Assembly (NCBI GenBank): GCA_914767885.1
Contig: CAJZBQ010000029.1
Coordinates: 62,001 to 126,000, forward strand
Length of the DNA: 64,000 bases
Direction of reading: 5' to 3'
Source: Blepharisma stoltei
Taxonomy: Eukaryota > Ciliophora > Heterotrichea > Heterotrichida > Blepharismidae
Numbering within the stretch: position 1 is the first letter of the stretch; the number at the start of each line of letters is the position of its first letter. The position numbers and the translations under genes are program-made. The notes beneath the pieces were generated by a model, which ran no database searches, was not told the origin of the DNA, and was given only the letters and a program-made list of their open reading frames with translations. Positions 54,121 through 64,000 of this stretch are shown in pieces.

Positions 54121-55347
54121 TAATATAATAATTGTTACAATCGAAATGGAAAAGGTAAATCGCATAGGACCAAAATTATCAATTTTATTTATAAATTATA
54201 AACAAAAGTATCATATACTATTATGCAATCAGATTATATAATGCGTTGGAAGAATTTTCTTATCGGACTTGATTTGACGAGACTTAAGCAGTATCTGATA
54301 AATTCTTTTTTATCAAAAAATATGAATACACTTAGCTAATAAAATTTAGATAACTAATAATTCAATATAAAAGTTAATGATTTAAATAATTATGCAAAAT
54401 TACTATGAATTTCCTGGTATTGGGCTGCTTTTGGTTGATCCAGTAATTCTTCATTCTTGGGGCCTTCGTTTAAATTTGATTTTGAGTTGGCATTGCTTAA
54501 ATTAATTTGTGCTATTGGTTATTAAGTAGTTGTAGGCATTAAAAAAACTGCCCTAGGCTGATGCATTGATGGATTTTTAATATTTCAAGCTGATATATGT
54601 GGGTTCAAATGAATTTAATTTTCAAATTAAAATATTTAATTGCTGGTCGGCATATTCAGGATTAGTATAGATGGATGGTTTTAAAGCCAAATTTTTGAGG
54701 CATGATTTAGTATGCGTTAGAATCCACGATTGTGGACGTGGCTGTGAAGAGAGATTAGCGATGTATTTTGATATAATTATAATATATTTGACCCAATAAT
54801 ACATTTTTATTCAAATTTAAATTTATTAATAAATCTTTAATTTTTAATTTAACACAATAAGCTATAGTAATTCTAAAAATTAAAATAGAAGTTTTACCAG
54901 AAATCTTCATTTATATTTGAAAAGCTAAATTTTATAAAAATTATTTTACTTTGATAAAATAAAGCTCCAAAGAAATAATTTCTTAATCTAAGATCTTATT
55001 TTAAATCTTGGAAAGATAGCAAAGCTTTGCAGCCATTATTTTTAGGCAAAATATTTAAATTAATTTATTGTTTACATAATTTTAATGCTTTAAACTATTT
55101 TAAAAATGTATGTCTTGATTTAATGTAAAAAACTTATGGCGAAAATAATAGAGTAAAAAATTTTTCCAACATAGTATATCTCATTTCGTGATAACATGAA
55201 GCCCATTATTAAAAAACAACTATTTAATATTTGATTTTTAAGAAAAAATTAAAATCAAATGTTATTTATCTGATTACTTATAAATTATTTAACTTGCAAA
55301 CTTGTTGCTATAAATAGTAATCATCCTTTCATTTTTGAATAAGTTAA
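54121..55347. other. 1.2-kb region with a doubtful small minus-strand coding remnant
   Basis: Mostly AT-rich. On the minus strand, 54803-54390 holds coding-like segments with protein-like composition. These are SSQPRPQSWILTHTK, then NPSMHQPRAVFLMPTTT, then SNLNEGPKNEELLDQ up to TAA near 54390. They lie in different frames, separated by stops, without a 15-nt intron or a repeat-bounded insertion that joins them. A broken small gene is possible; I do not recognise it. Confidence 0.3.
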
Positions 55348-57153
55348 ATGATTAAAAGGGTCATCGCAAACTTCGAGTCAATTTCATCAATGCTTCCGTC
55401 AAACCAAGATACTACTCCAAACATGACAAGCACAGAAATCAGCGACTCAACAGATGCTGCAGTTTTGTCGAAATATAAGAAAAAATTCATGAAATGCCTA
55501 AACAACTCTCTCATGCAATTGACTATTTCAGTCCTAATTATAATTTACGCATCACTTGCTACAGCCTTAATTACCTTTGATGCAGATTTAGATGATGCAA
55601 AAATCTCATTACTAGCAATCGAACTTGGTCTGCTTGCTTTTTTCGTAGGTGAAACTTTATGCTTCGCAATAATTTCTCAAGGAAAAAATCTGTCAAATTG
55701 ACTTGATTTGATTCTGCTCATAATCTCGATTTTGATCGTTTGTTTTCAAATAAATGATCCAGAGCTGAAATTCGGTGATTCGTGAAGGCTAAAATCTCTA
55801 CTGTTCATCCTGAGGATTATTTTAATTAACCGTCGGCTATTTGAATTGAATACAATTTTTATCCAATTCAAAACCAGAAGAATGACCACACGCAAAATTT
55901 CAACAACTCATACAGAAAAAGTTATTGATATTTTAGAAACCATAACAAATTCATTTCTGTGCACCAAGAATTATCCATTAAAAGAAACCTTGCAGTTATG
56001 TTTAGAGTCAATAGCAAGGGCCAAAGCAGAAGACTTTGGGCTTGACGCAACTACAGAAGCTGATAAATTAAGATCCACAGAGTGGCCCAAAAAATCCAGA
56101 AAAAATTCAAAGGTTAAACCAATGAGGCCTTCTATTGAAACTCAAGACAATGGAGGCTCAGTATTTAACTATGGGGAAGACTCTTTATCTTTTATTATTC
56201 CTACCACTATTTCTAAATACTGTGCCAAAGTGAATGAGCTTGATTTTGATGTTTTTAACTTGAAGCGTGCTACAGATGGAAAAGAGCTTACCTCAGTCAT
56301 CGTTTTCTTATTTTCTGAAAATGAATTGTTCGGCTATACAAATATATCACCCCAGAGCTTGGTGATGTTTATCGATGCAATCCAAGAAGGATATCATTAT
56401 GATAACTCTTATCACAACGCTACTCATGCTGCAGATGTTACTCAATTTTTTAATTTTTTATTAACGACTTGTGGGGGGAAAACAACTTGCAATTTAACCT
56501 ATATGGAAATTGCAGCTTGCTACATAAGTGCAGCAATTCACGATTTTGAGCATCCAGGTGTAAATAATGTTTTTCTAATCAATACTCAAGATCCACTTGC
56601 AATTTTATATAACGATAAAAGTGTTCTTGAAAACCATCATATAGCATCTGCTTTTAAATGTGCACAAGAGCCAGACAAAAATATTTTTTCCAGCCTAACC
56701 AATGAAGAAAGAAAATCATTAAGATCCAAAATAATATCAATGGTATTGGCAACAGACATGTCAAGACATTTTAGTGATATTGCGAAGTATAAAACAAGAT
56801 TCTCGATAGATACTCCTATAAAAGATGATATAGACAGACTTTTGACTATGGAAATGATGATGCATAGCTCAGATTTAGGGAACCCATGCAGGCCTTGGGA
56901 GCTGTGCAAACAATGGACACAGCTAATAGTTCAAGAGTTTTTCATTCAAGGAGACAAAGAAAGAGAACTTAATCTACCTATAAGTAATTTGTGTGATCGG
57001 TATACGGTGAACATACCGAAGTCGCAAATTGATTTTATTAGCTTTATTATTGAGCCGACTTTTAATACTCTTGCCTTGCTTTTGAAAAAGGTTACAGAAA
57101 ATGCTATAGAAAATCTAAAGAATAATAAAGCAAATTGGGCCAACGAGCTTTAA
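55348..57153 (+). CDS. Cyclic-nucleotide phosphodiesterase with voltage-sensor-like membrane domain
   Basis: 601 aa; TGA codons at about 55699 and 55785 are Trp. Four hydrophobic segments come first: residues about 54-75, 86-110, 118-138 (WLDLILLIISIL) and 147-167. The fourth is Arg-bearing (WRLKSLLFILRIILINRR). This spacing resembles an S1-S4 voltage-sensor domain, with S3 containing LDL and S4 ending in a basic linker. The class I PDE catalytic domain follows: HNATHAADV, HDFEHPG, HSSDLGNP (the metal-binding His/Asp set). Hydrolyses cAMP and/or cGMP; specificity is not evident. If the fusion is real, membrane voltage could gate cyclic-nucleotide breakdown. Confidence 0.9.
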
Positions 57154-57446
57154 ATTGATAAATCTATTCACAGAGGAATATTAATTTTCTATTAGAATAT
57201 TCAATTTTTTATTTTAACTGGCCACTTTTCTAAAATCTTACTCTTGGATTAATTAAATGATTTTAAGTATATCAACCTTTTTGTTTCAATAAGTCTTTTG
57301 CCTCATTTTTCAATATAGCCAGAGTGCTGCATCTCTTCTTGAATATTTTGATTCTATCTATTTCTAATTACTATTTAAACAAAGTATATTAAATTATAAA
57401 ACCATAACGCCTTATTGACCAAACTAATCTTTTTGTGAAATTAAAA

Positions 57447-59640
57447 ATGGGTCTTGAAGAGGAGAGGAAAAAGGTTACATTTTGTGTGGAAAATCTGACC
57501 AGATTTTTATATGCCCAAATCCTCCCTGATGTCTCATTTGAACGAATAAGAGAACTTAAAGATAAAATATTAAAAATCCCAGACTTAAACTACACGTTGG
57601 AACGCTATCATGACACAAGAGAGGATGCTCTTAACAGAGGAATCCGTCAAGGCTTAGCAATGAGGGCAATTTTCCAAAAAGAAAATTGCACAGAGTCCGA
57701 AAGAAGAATGGTCATGGGTTTTTTCCCTGAAATCACAGCAGCTGTTCTTCAGTACGATTTCTTCATGCCAGCCTTCAATCTTCAAGCAAGCGAAGAACAA
57801 AAAGCTCAATACAAAGAAAAATTAGACAATTTAGAAATTATTGGGTGTTACGCACAAACAGAACTTGGTCATGGCTCAAATGTGAGGGGAATTGAAACTC
57901 AAGCAATTTATGATAATCAAAGAGATGAATTTATTATGAATAGTCCAACAGTAACTTCACATAAGTGGTGGATTGGCGGCCTAGGTGTCAGTTGTTCTCA
58001 TGCACTGGTCGTGGCCAAACTTATAATGAACCAGCAAGATATGGGGCCGCACACCTTTTTTGTGCCTATTAGAGATATGAGAACACATGAGCCTTTGCCT
58101 GGAATTACAGTAGGAGATATAGGCCCTAAAATGGGGAATCCTTGTGCTGATAATGGATTTTTAAGGTTTGATAACTACAGAGTGCCAAAAAGTGTAATGC
58201 TAACTAGGTTTGCCAGAATCAATGACAAAGGAGAATATGAGATCTTAGACCCAAATGCACTGAAAGTCTTATATTCATCACTTGTAAGAGCAAGAGTTAA
58301 CTTATCAAGAGACGCCTGGCACTATCCAACAATTGCAGCAACTATTGCTATAAGATATTCTCTTGTCAGAGAACAATTTCCAGACCCTGAAAACCCCCAG
58401 AGAGAGCGTAAGTTACTAGACTACCAAATCCAAAGATCAAAGTTATTTACAGTTCTAGCCAAAATCTATGCTATTGTGTTTGTTAGAGCTGTGCTAACTG
58501 AAAAATATAACGAATCTGAAAGAAGAATGAAGAATATGGATGGATCTTTATTAGGGGAACTTCATGCACTGAGTTCTTTATGCAAAGGATTTATCACAGC
58601 ATCTGCGATCGAGTGCATTGAAGTCTGCAGAAGGTGTTGCGGAGGTCATGGCTATTCTATGTACTCAGGTATCCCTCATTTATATGCTTCTTATCTTCCA
58701 TCTGCTATAGCTTACACTCCGTTTTGGATCGGCCTTGAGCACCCCCTCCCCATGCCACCCAGACCCTAACGGTCCCAAATATTTTAACATGCTAAATATT
58801 AATTTGACAAGTTAAAATGTTTAAGGGGGATTTGTCAAATAATATTCTAACATTTAAAATTTTCAGAACTGTCAGGGGGTGGGTGACATGGGGGGGGGGG
58901 GGTACTTAATGGCTAGCAACCAACCACGAGGGATTTGCTATACCTATGATGGAGATAACAGTATTTTGATCCTCCAATCAGCCAGATATATGACCAACAT
59001 TATCAAAAAAATTCATAAAGGTGAGCCAATCCCTGACAAATACGTCTTTTTAGCAAATCCTATTCCTCACTTATCCGGCGACCAAAATCCTGCCAGTCCA
59101 AGTTTCCATCAAGCTTGCTTCCAAGCAATTTCTTATGTGAGCCTTAATAATCTAGCCAAGAGAGAAGCTCAGTTTTTGAAAAATGGAATGAAAAAAGAAA
59201 AAATCTGGACAGAAATATTGCAGATTGAAGGAATAGAAGCAGCAGAAACATTTTTCCATACATCTGTGCATGAAGATTTTATTAAAGGACTTTCTTTAAT
59301 AACCGATCCAAATGCAAAGCAAGCAATAGAATATTTAAGACAAATCTATGCGATAACTCAGCTGGATAAGTATGCAGGAATTTTGATTAACTTGGGAGCA
59401 AGCCCTAACGTCATTGATAAGATGAAAGATGTATTATTGGAGGCTTTTGATAAAACTAGAGATAACGCAATTGGGCTAATCGAAGCGTTTGAAAAACCTG
59501 ACGAAATGTTGTGCTCTGTGCTTGGAAAAAGAGATGGGAATGTGTATGAGAGTATGCTTTTCGCAGCTAAGCACTTAAATCCAATCAATAAGTCAAGCGT
59601 ATATCCAGGGATCCAGAAATATTTAAGACCTAAGCTTTAA
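57447..59640 (+). CDS. ACOX: Peroxisomal acyl-CoA oxidase, split by an IES
   Basis: 652 aa after removing 58708-58942. First step of peroxisomal beta-oxidation, reducing FAD and passing electrons to O2. ATG 57447 was chosen because the upstream GTG is not a start. Flavin-binding region: GCYAQTELGHGSNVRGIETQA. Acyl-CoA core: HKWWIGGLG. Catalytic region after rejoining: LYASYLPSATYDGDNSIL. Most ACOX enzymes have Glu (CTYEGDN) where Asp stands here, a conservative change at the catalytic base position. The C-terminus RPKL resembles a PTS1 peroxisome signal (SKL-like). Confidence 0.93.
58708..58942. mobile_element. 235-bp TA-bounded IES with C-rich/G-rich inverted ends
   Basis: TA occurs at 58706-58707 and 58941-58942. 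The ends start TAGC and show inverted C/G tracts: CCCCCTCCCCATGCCACCC near 58742 against GGGTGACATGGGGGGGGGG near 58885. Excision joins LPSA to TYDGDN in frame. Confidence 0.93.
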
Positions 59641-59759
59641 TACTTAATTGCTTATCAAAAAAAATAAATAATATTTTATTTTAATAAAACTAAATCAAAA
59701 AGAATAAATGATATTTTATTTTAAAAAAAACTAAATTTATATATCTAAATAATTATCTT

Positions 59760-61166
59760 TTAAGTTCTCTTAAGCATCATTTCAGTGAATTCTCTAAAAT
59801 CAATAACACCATCGCCGTTTAGATCCACTTCATTAATAATTTGTTGTCATACCTCTTCTTTATAAGAATGATGCTTTCCAAGCACTCCTTTAAGCTCTTC
59901 AGCAGAAATAGTTCCATTTCCATCTAAATCAAAAGCTCTAAAAGCAGCTTCTAGCTTTTCTCTGCAAAGCAATCTAGTTCTATTTAGAGTAGCTGCTATA
60001 AATTCATTATAATCGATTTCTCCTGACTTATCAATGTCGACTTGGCCCATAATTCTTGCTGCTTCTCCTTCAATATCTTCTATTTGGTTTCCATATAAAA
60101 TTCTAAATCCCTCAATGAGCTCATTTCTTGAAAGAGTGCCACTGTTATCAGTATCAAGCGACTTAAATAAGGTCAACATTTCTTCTTGTTCTTGTTTGGT
60201 TGATAATTGACTTGCCATAAAGGAAAACGTCGCCTTTTGTAAAGCCCTTTCAGCCCTAAATGATTGCAGATTAGTAAAAATGTTTCTTGCAGCAGCTGGG
60301 TTGATTGGGGTTCTGCTTGCATTGTGCATCCATGGGTGATTCAAAGCTTCTCTTGCTGTGCATCTTCTTTGTGGCTCAAAAGTAAGCATTTTCGATATTA
60401 AATCTTTTGCTTCAAAGCTGATATTGTCCCATTCAGGGCTTGGGTAGCTATATCTCCCAGAGGAAACTCTTCTTAAAATTTGTTCATCAGTATTTCCACC
60501 AAACGGAGGATACCCACACAAGAATATATACATATTCACCCCAGCACTCCAAATATCGCATTTTTCATCATATGATTTTCTCAAGACTTCGGGCGCTATA
60601 TAATAAGGAGTCCCAAACTTCTGAGTTAGCGTTACTCCTGGTGTGAAAAACTGTGCTGTCCCAAAATCAATAACTTTTAAATTTGCGTCGGCCTCTGGGG
60701 TGTCTAGCAAAAAGTTTTCTGGCTTCAGATCTCTATGCACAATATTTCGATCATGGCAGTATGCAAGCACAGACAAAATTTGTCGCATATATTCAGCAGC
60801 AACTGCTTCTGAAAATGAGCCGTTGTTTATGATTCGGTCGAATAGCTCACCTCCAGAGCATAATTCAGTAATTAGATAGTAATTCTTTTCGTCTTGGTAA
60901 AACTCGTAGAGCTTCAGGACGTTGGGGTGATCTAAAGCCCTGAGAACTGAAACTTCGTTGAAAAATGTTTGTCGCTCTTCTTCGCTGCGAAGAGTTTTTT
61001 TGTGAATTGTTTTCACTGCACGAGCTTCTCCTGTAATTCTGTGAGTAATTTTTCTGACACTTCCAAATGCACCGTCGCCTAATTTTGAACCAATCCTATA
61101 AGTGTCTCGCAGTTTTCCACCTCTTTCGACAACAAAGTCACCATGGGTCACGCGAATTGACTCCAT
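59760..61166 (-). CDS. Calcium-dependent protein kinase (CDPK)
   Basis: 468 aa. Kinase domain residues about 22-280: GDGAFGSVRK, ARAVKTIHK, HRDLKPENFLL, DFGTAQ, GTPYYIAPEVL. A junction helix follows (AARNIFTNLQSFRAERALQKA), then four EF hands: DTDNSGTLSRNE, DIDKSGEIDYNE, DLDGNGTISAEE and DLNGDGVIDFRE. The last hand lies beyond a TGA Trp codon. No N-terminal Gly2 for myristoylation (MESIRV). Ca2+ binding to the EF lobe relieves autoinhibition. No IES. Confidence 0.97.
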
Positions 61167-61942
61167 TTTATTTTTGGCATAATTCTGCTATAACTGAACT
61201 TGGAAAAAACTGGAATTTACTTTTTAATCAAAAATAATGAATTTGTAAAAGTTTACTATTTATAAGAAATAAAAATTTTTGTTTAAATGTAAAAAATTTT
61301 TTAATATTATTTATGATCATTTTTAATGATTATGGTAAAAAATGATTAAATTCTTTATAAAAGAACTAGTCTTTAGGATCTGATAAGCAATTATGCTTAA
61401 TGAAGTTAAAAGGCTTTCCCTTTATAGAAAAATAAAAAAATTAAAGAAAGCAAAAACTTGTTTGATCTTATTGCTCGGTTTCTATAATAATTTTTAAAAT
61501 AAAGATACTAAAATAATAAATAATCTTACTCCCCCCTCCGTGAGTGAACAAAGCAACTTTGTTCACTCACGAAGGGGGGGGTTAATTTATTTTTTAAAAA
61601 CAATTTATAAATAAATTTTATAGGATTTTTTTTTTTTCTAAATTTAAAAAAATCTTAATTCCCAAAAATTGGAAAGCAAATATTAATTTGATTTATATAA
61701 TTTTATGCTTTAAAAAGCTATTTTGTTTAAAATTGAACAGAATTAGCTCTAGATTTCATTATACTAATTATCACTTATCTATCAAATTTTTTTCTATAAA
61801 AAATTTGTTCTATTAAAAAAACTTTTGTTCACTCACGGAGGGTGGGCTTTTGGGCAAAATATAGCGATTTTTCTAATGGTTTTGTTCACTCACGGAGGGG
61901 GGGGAGTTATTAATACATTTTAGAAATCCCATTAAAGTTAAT
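61167..61942. other. 776-bp intergenic region with a family 1 MITE
   Basis: The sides are AT-rich; the middle is the MITE at 61529-61909. It ends just downstream of the MAP3K-like stop codon. Confidence 0.6.
61529..61909 (+). mobile_element. Family 1 MITE, intergenic, full length
   Basis: TTA occurs at 61526-61528 and 61907-61909. Left hairpin CCCTCCGTGAGTGAACAAA...TTTGTTCACTCACG, AT-rich middle with AATTAGCTCTAGATTTCATT, right double word. It is nearly collinear with 15955-16346. Confidence 0.95.
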
Positions 61943-63386
61943 TTAATTTATATATAATTTACTGACAAATGGATGATTTCTTAACTCTTTAGCAGATTTT
62001 CGCATCTCAGGATCTCTCTGTAGACACAAAGATATAAAACTTTTAGCATCATTAGATATGTCTTGAGGTATTTCAGGTATATCGTTAGATGTAGCAATTT
62101 TAAGCATTAACAAGACATGATTTTCCATCTGAGGCCAGGGCTGCTTTGCTGTCAGCATTTCGATTAAGACGCACCCAAGGCTTCAAATATCTGCCTTTCT
62201 TCCGTATCCATTTTGTCTTACTACCTCAGGAGCCATTCATGGTAAGCTACCTTTTAATGAATTAACCAAGCCTGATTCGTCGCTGTTATCATATTTCACG
62301 GAACATCCAAAATCGCTTAATCTAATTTTACCTCTTGAATCTAGCAATAGATTTGCTCCCTTTATATCTCTATGAATTACATTGTTGTCATGCAAATAAA
62401 TTAAACCTTTTAAGATCTGCTTCGTATAAACCTTCACAGTTGATTCTGGAAGAGCTCCAACATTGAACAATAAGCTTGAAATACTTCCGCCAGGCAAATA
62501 CTCTAAGTAAATGCAAAAGCTGTCAGCGACTGCTTCACTTCCATAATATCTTACAATATGCTTATGGTCAAGATCTTTCAAAATATTTATTTCGTTTTTA
62601 TACGCGTTTATAAACTGTGCTTGCGGTGTATTTTCCGGGTTAAAAAAAATTCTTTTGACGGCGAATAATTCTCCAGTTTCATTATCAAATGCTTTTAAAA
62701 CACATCCAAAATTTCCATTTCCAATGCAATCTCCTGCCTTCCAACTTCTTATAATTCCATTAACACCTTCATATAGAGGATCTTTTGAAATCACTTTGAA
62801 CTTGAATTCGTGATATTTGGCAACGCATGATGTTAAAAGCATCTCTTCTAGCATTTCTTCACGTGATAGCTGTCTATGGGTTGATGATAGGCCAACAATA
62901 CTACTTGAATATTTAATCGAAAGCTCAGACCCCCAAGATTCACCTGAATGTGGCTCAATTATTTTTCAAACAGCTGCTGGAGAATCAAACTTAGTCAAAT
63001 CACTTGGCTCGGGAGTAGCGTCAAGTTTTTCTTCCTCGAAGTTTGTGCACGAATTTTCATTTTTATACTATATTACTAAATTTGGCAATATTATTTTATT
63101 GGAAATTATTTAATTTATTTTTTCAAAGCTCCTTTAGAGAGAGGATACTAATTTCTTCTGTATTGACTCTTGCAGGTGAATAATCAGATTTCGATTTCAT
63201 TATCGGAGGCAGTGTGGGGGTTTTATTAGAATTTTCTCTCCTTCTCCTTTCGCTATTCAGCTTATATTTTGGCATGATTAAATTAATTTTATAAGCCTCT
63301 GGCTGAATAGGGCTTGTACTTTTTGAATAATCCCTTTGTTTGGATTTATTGAGGATTTTAGGAACTTTGGGAGGCTCTGTGTTCAT
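61943..63386 (-). CDS. MAP3K-like (STE11/NPK1-type) Ser/Thr kinase
   Basis: 461 aa if 63065-63122 is removed. The N-terminus is basic and Pro/Ser-rich (PKVPKILNKSKQRDYSKS), presumably regulatory. Kinase domain at the C-terminus: AGDCIGNGNFGCVLKAF, FAVKRIFF, HRDIKGANLLL, DFGCSV, GSLPWMAPEVV (Trp from TGA), GYGRKADIWSLGCVLIEML. The HRDIKGAN and GTPxWMAPEV-type motifs are those of MAPK kinase kinases. The frame joining the two halves depends on the short AAAAAT-bounded insertion. Confidence 0.9.
63065..63122. mobile_element. Putative 58-bp mini-IES
   Basis: ATTTTT occurs at 63059-63064 and again at 63117-63122. Cutting there joins SLKELWKN to ENSCTNFEEEK in frame; without it both frames stop. 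The repeat is A/T-only, so the exact position is uncertain. Confidence 0.6.
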
Positions 63387-63424
63387 TTTATGGAGTCGTT
63401 CATAAGTAATTTTTCTGGATGAAA

Positions 63425-64000
63425 TATAGTCTTAATCTTAATCTTAATTAGCAGAAAGGCAGAGTGCCATAATTTTAACGCAATCACCAAGGATCTCCTA
63501 GGAGAGATTCAACTGTTTTGCGACGGGCCTACAACAAGGGCCAGCCAGGGTCTCCTCCTTGCCTTGCGGCTCCAGTTTTGAGTGGGCAGTCTATGGACTT
63601 GTGTGGCCTTGCTTGAGGCTGTGAGAGTACGAAGTTGGCCATTCAAAAATTCCAAAAAATGAAATTTCTGATGAACCTCTCGGCAAAAAGGAAAAGTCCG
63701 GATCCTGGGGCGTAACTCCCAGTTTCACGCTAGGCAGTTGCCCGATTGGTCTAGGTATTCCCTGTAGACCTTGCTGGGCTTGCCCTTTCCAAATCTGTAC
63801 CTTCCTTTCCTTCGAGGTAAAACCCAATTCCGAATTCGGACTAAGGGCTAGACTCTGAAACGTCAAGAATAGCTTACCTAGTATTGCCGTCCATTTCAGG
63901 ATTGGTAAAACCTTGCCGGATATAATTAAAATATGTGCTCGGAAGTTGCATGGCCGGAGGCCATGCTAGGTGGAGACTCCATATTTTAATTATTGGATGA
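63425..64000 (-). mobile_element. SINE-like retroposon, head at the window edge
   Basis: GC-rich body in minus orientation. The tail at 63428-63450 is (AAGATT)n. The head near 63985 reads AATTAAAATATGGAGTC, as in other retroposons here. The word TCATCCA ends the window (minus reading) and recurs just after the tail at about 63415, so the target duplication is probably visible in part. Confidence 0.75.

Noticed and set aside
1-64000. Bacterial or mitochondrial origin because TGA encodes Trp
   Set aside because: Nuclear eukaryotic genes (CDPK, DYRK, CEP44), GT-AG 15-nt introns and a LINE exclude it.

Overview
The window reads as germline (micronuclear) DNA of a heterotrich ciliate close to Blepharisma. 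Three observations support this. (1) TGA is an internal Trp codon throughout (kinases, mannosidase, ETF-QO, PDE, the retrotransposon), while TAA and TAG end genes. (2) Introns are 15 nt GT...AG: nine are identified, two of them at the same position in two paralogs. (3) At least 20 insertions interrupt genes, and cutting each at its flanking direct repeat restores an open, conserved reading frame. After removing them, the lengths of all the interrupted genes I could total divide by three, except one gene with a visible 1-nt defect. This is the expected behaviour of internal eliminated sequences (IESs), removed when a somatic macronucleus forms. Calling them IESs is an inference from sequence; no macronuclear reads were available.

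Layout. 1-14352 (-): a huge secreted/membrane protein with alternating LamG-like and Cys-rich modules, interrupted by a 5.1 kb LINE. 14696-20238 (+): a helical-repeat protein, an unknown membrane protein, and ETF-ubiquinone oxidoreductase whose 4Fe-4S end lies beyond a 1 kb IES. 20710-25423 (-): a hybrid histidine kinase/response regulator with four IESs. 25424-27645: nested repeats. 27646-35135 (+): two tandem GH38 alpha-mannosidases. 35333-44932 (-): a RING-H2 membrane protein, a long coiled-coil protein with four IESs, CEP44, and a ULK/ATG1-like kinase. 45431-53247: CUE-type coiled-coil protein, DYRK kinase, amino-acid transporter, a small kelch-like protein, a RING protein, and a PG-motif protein. 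53294-54010: a decayed Rab gene. 55348-59640 (+): a phosphodiesterase with a voltage-sensor-like membrane domain and an acyl-CoA oxidase. 59760-63386 (-): a CDPK and a MAP3K-like kinase. 63425-64000: a retroposon running off the edge.

The invading elements fall into groups. Family 1 MITEs (end word CCTCCGTGAGCGAACAAA; about seven copies) and family 2 MITEs (end word CTTTAAATTGGAACAAAA) share one asymmetric design with unrelated end words. Family 3 (core GTCAAATGAC) has two copies with 8-10 bp direct repeats. There are single TA-bounded MITEs. SINE-like GC-rich retroposons carry short tandem-repeat tails and 11-15 bp target duplications. One UGA=Trp LINE is present. Elements insert into each other up to three deep.

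There is no operon logic: these are closely spaced single eukaryotic genes. The recurring theme is signalling (five kinases, cyclic-nucleotide PDE, Rab remnant) and membrane, lysosome and peroxisome functions. Several 1-nt defects lie in homopolymers and may be assembly errors rather than biology.
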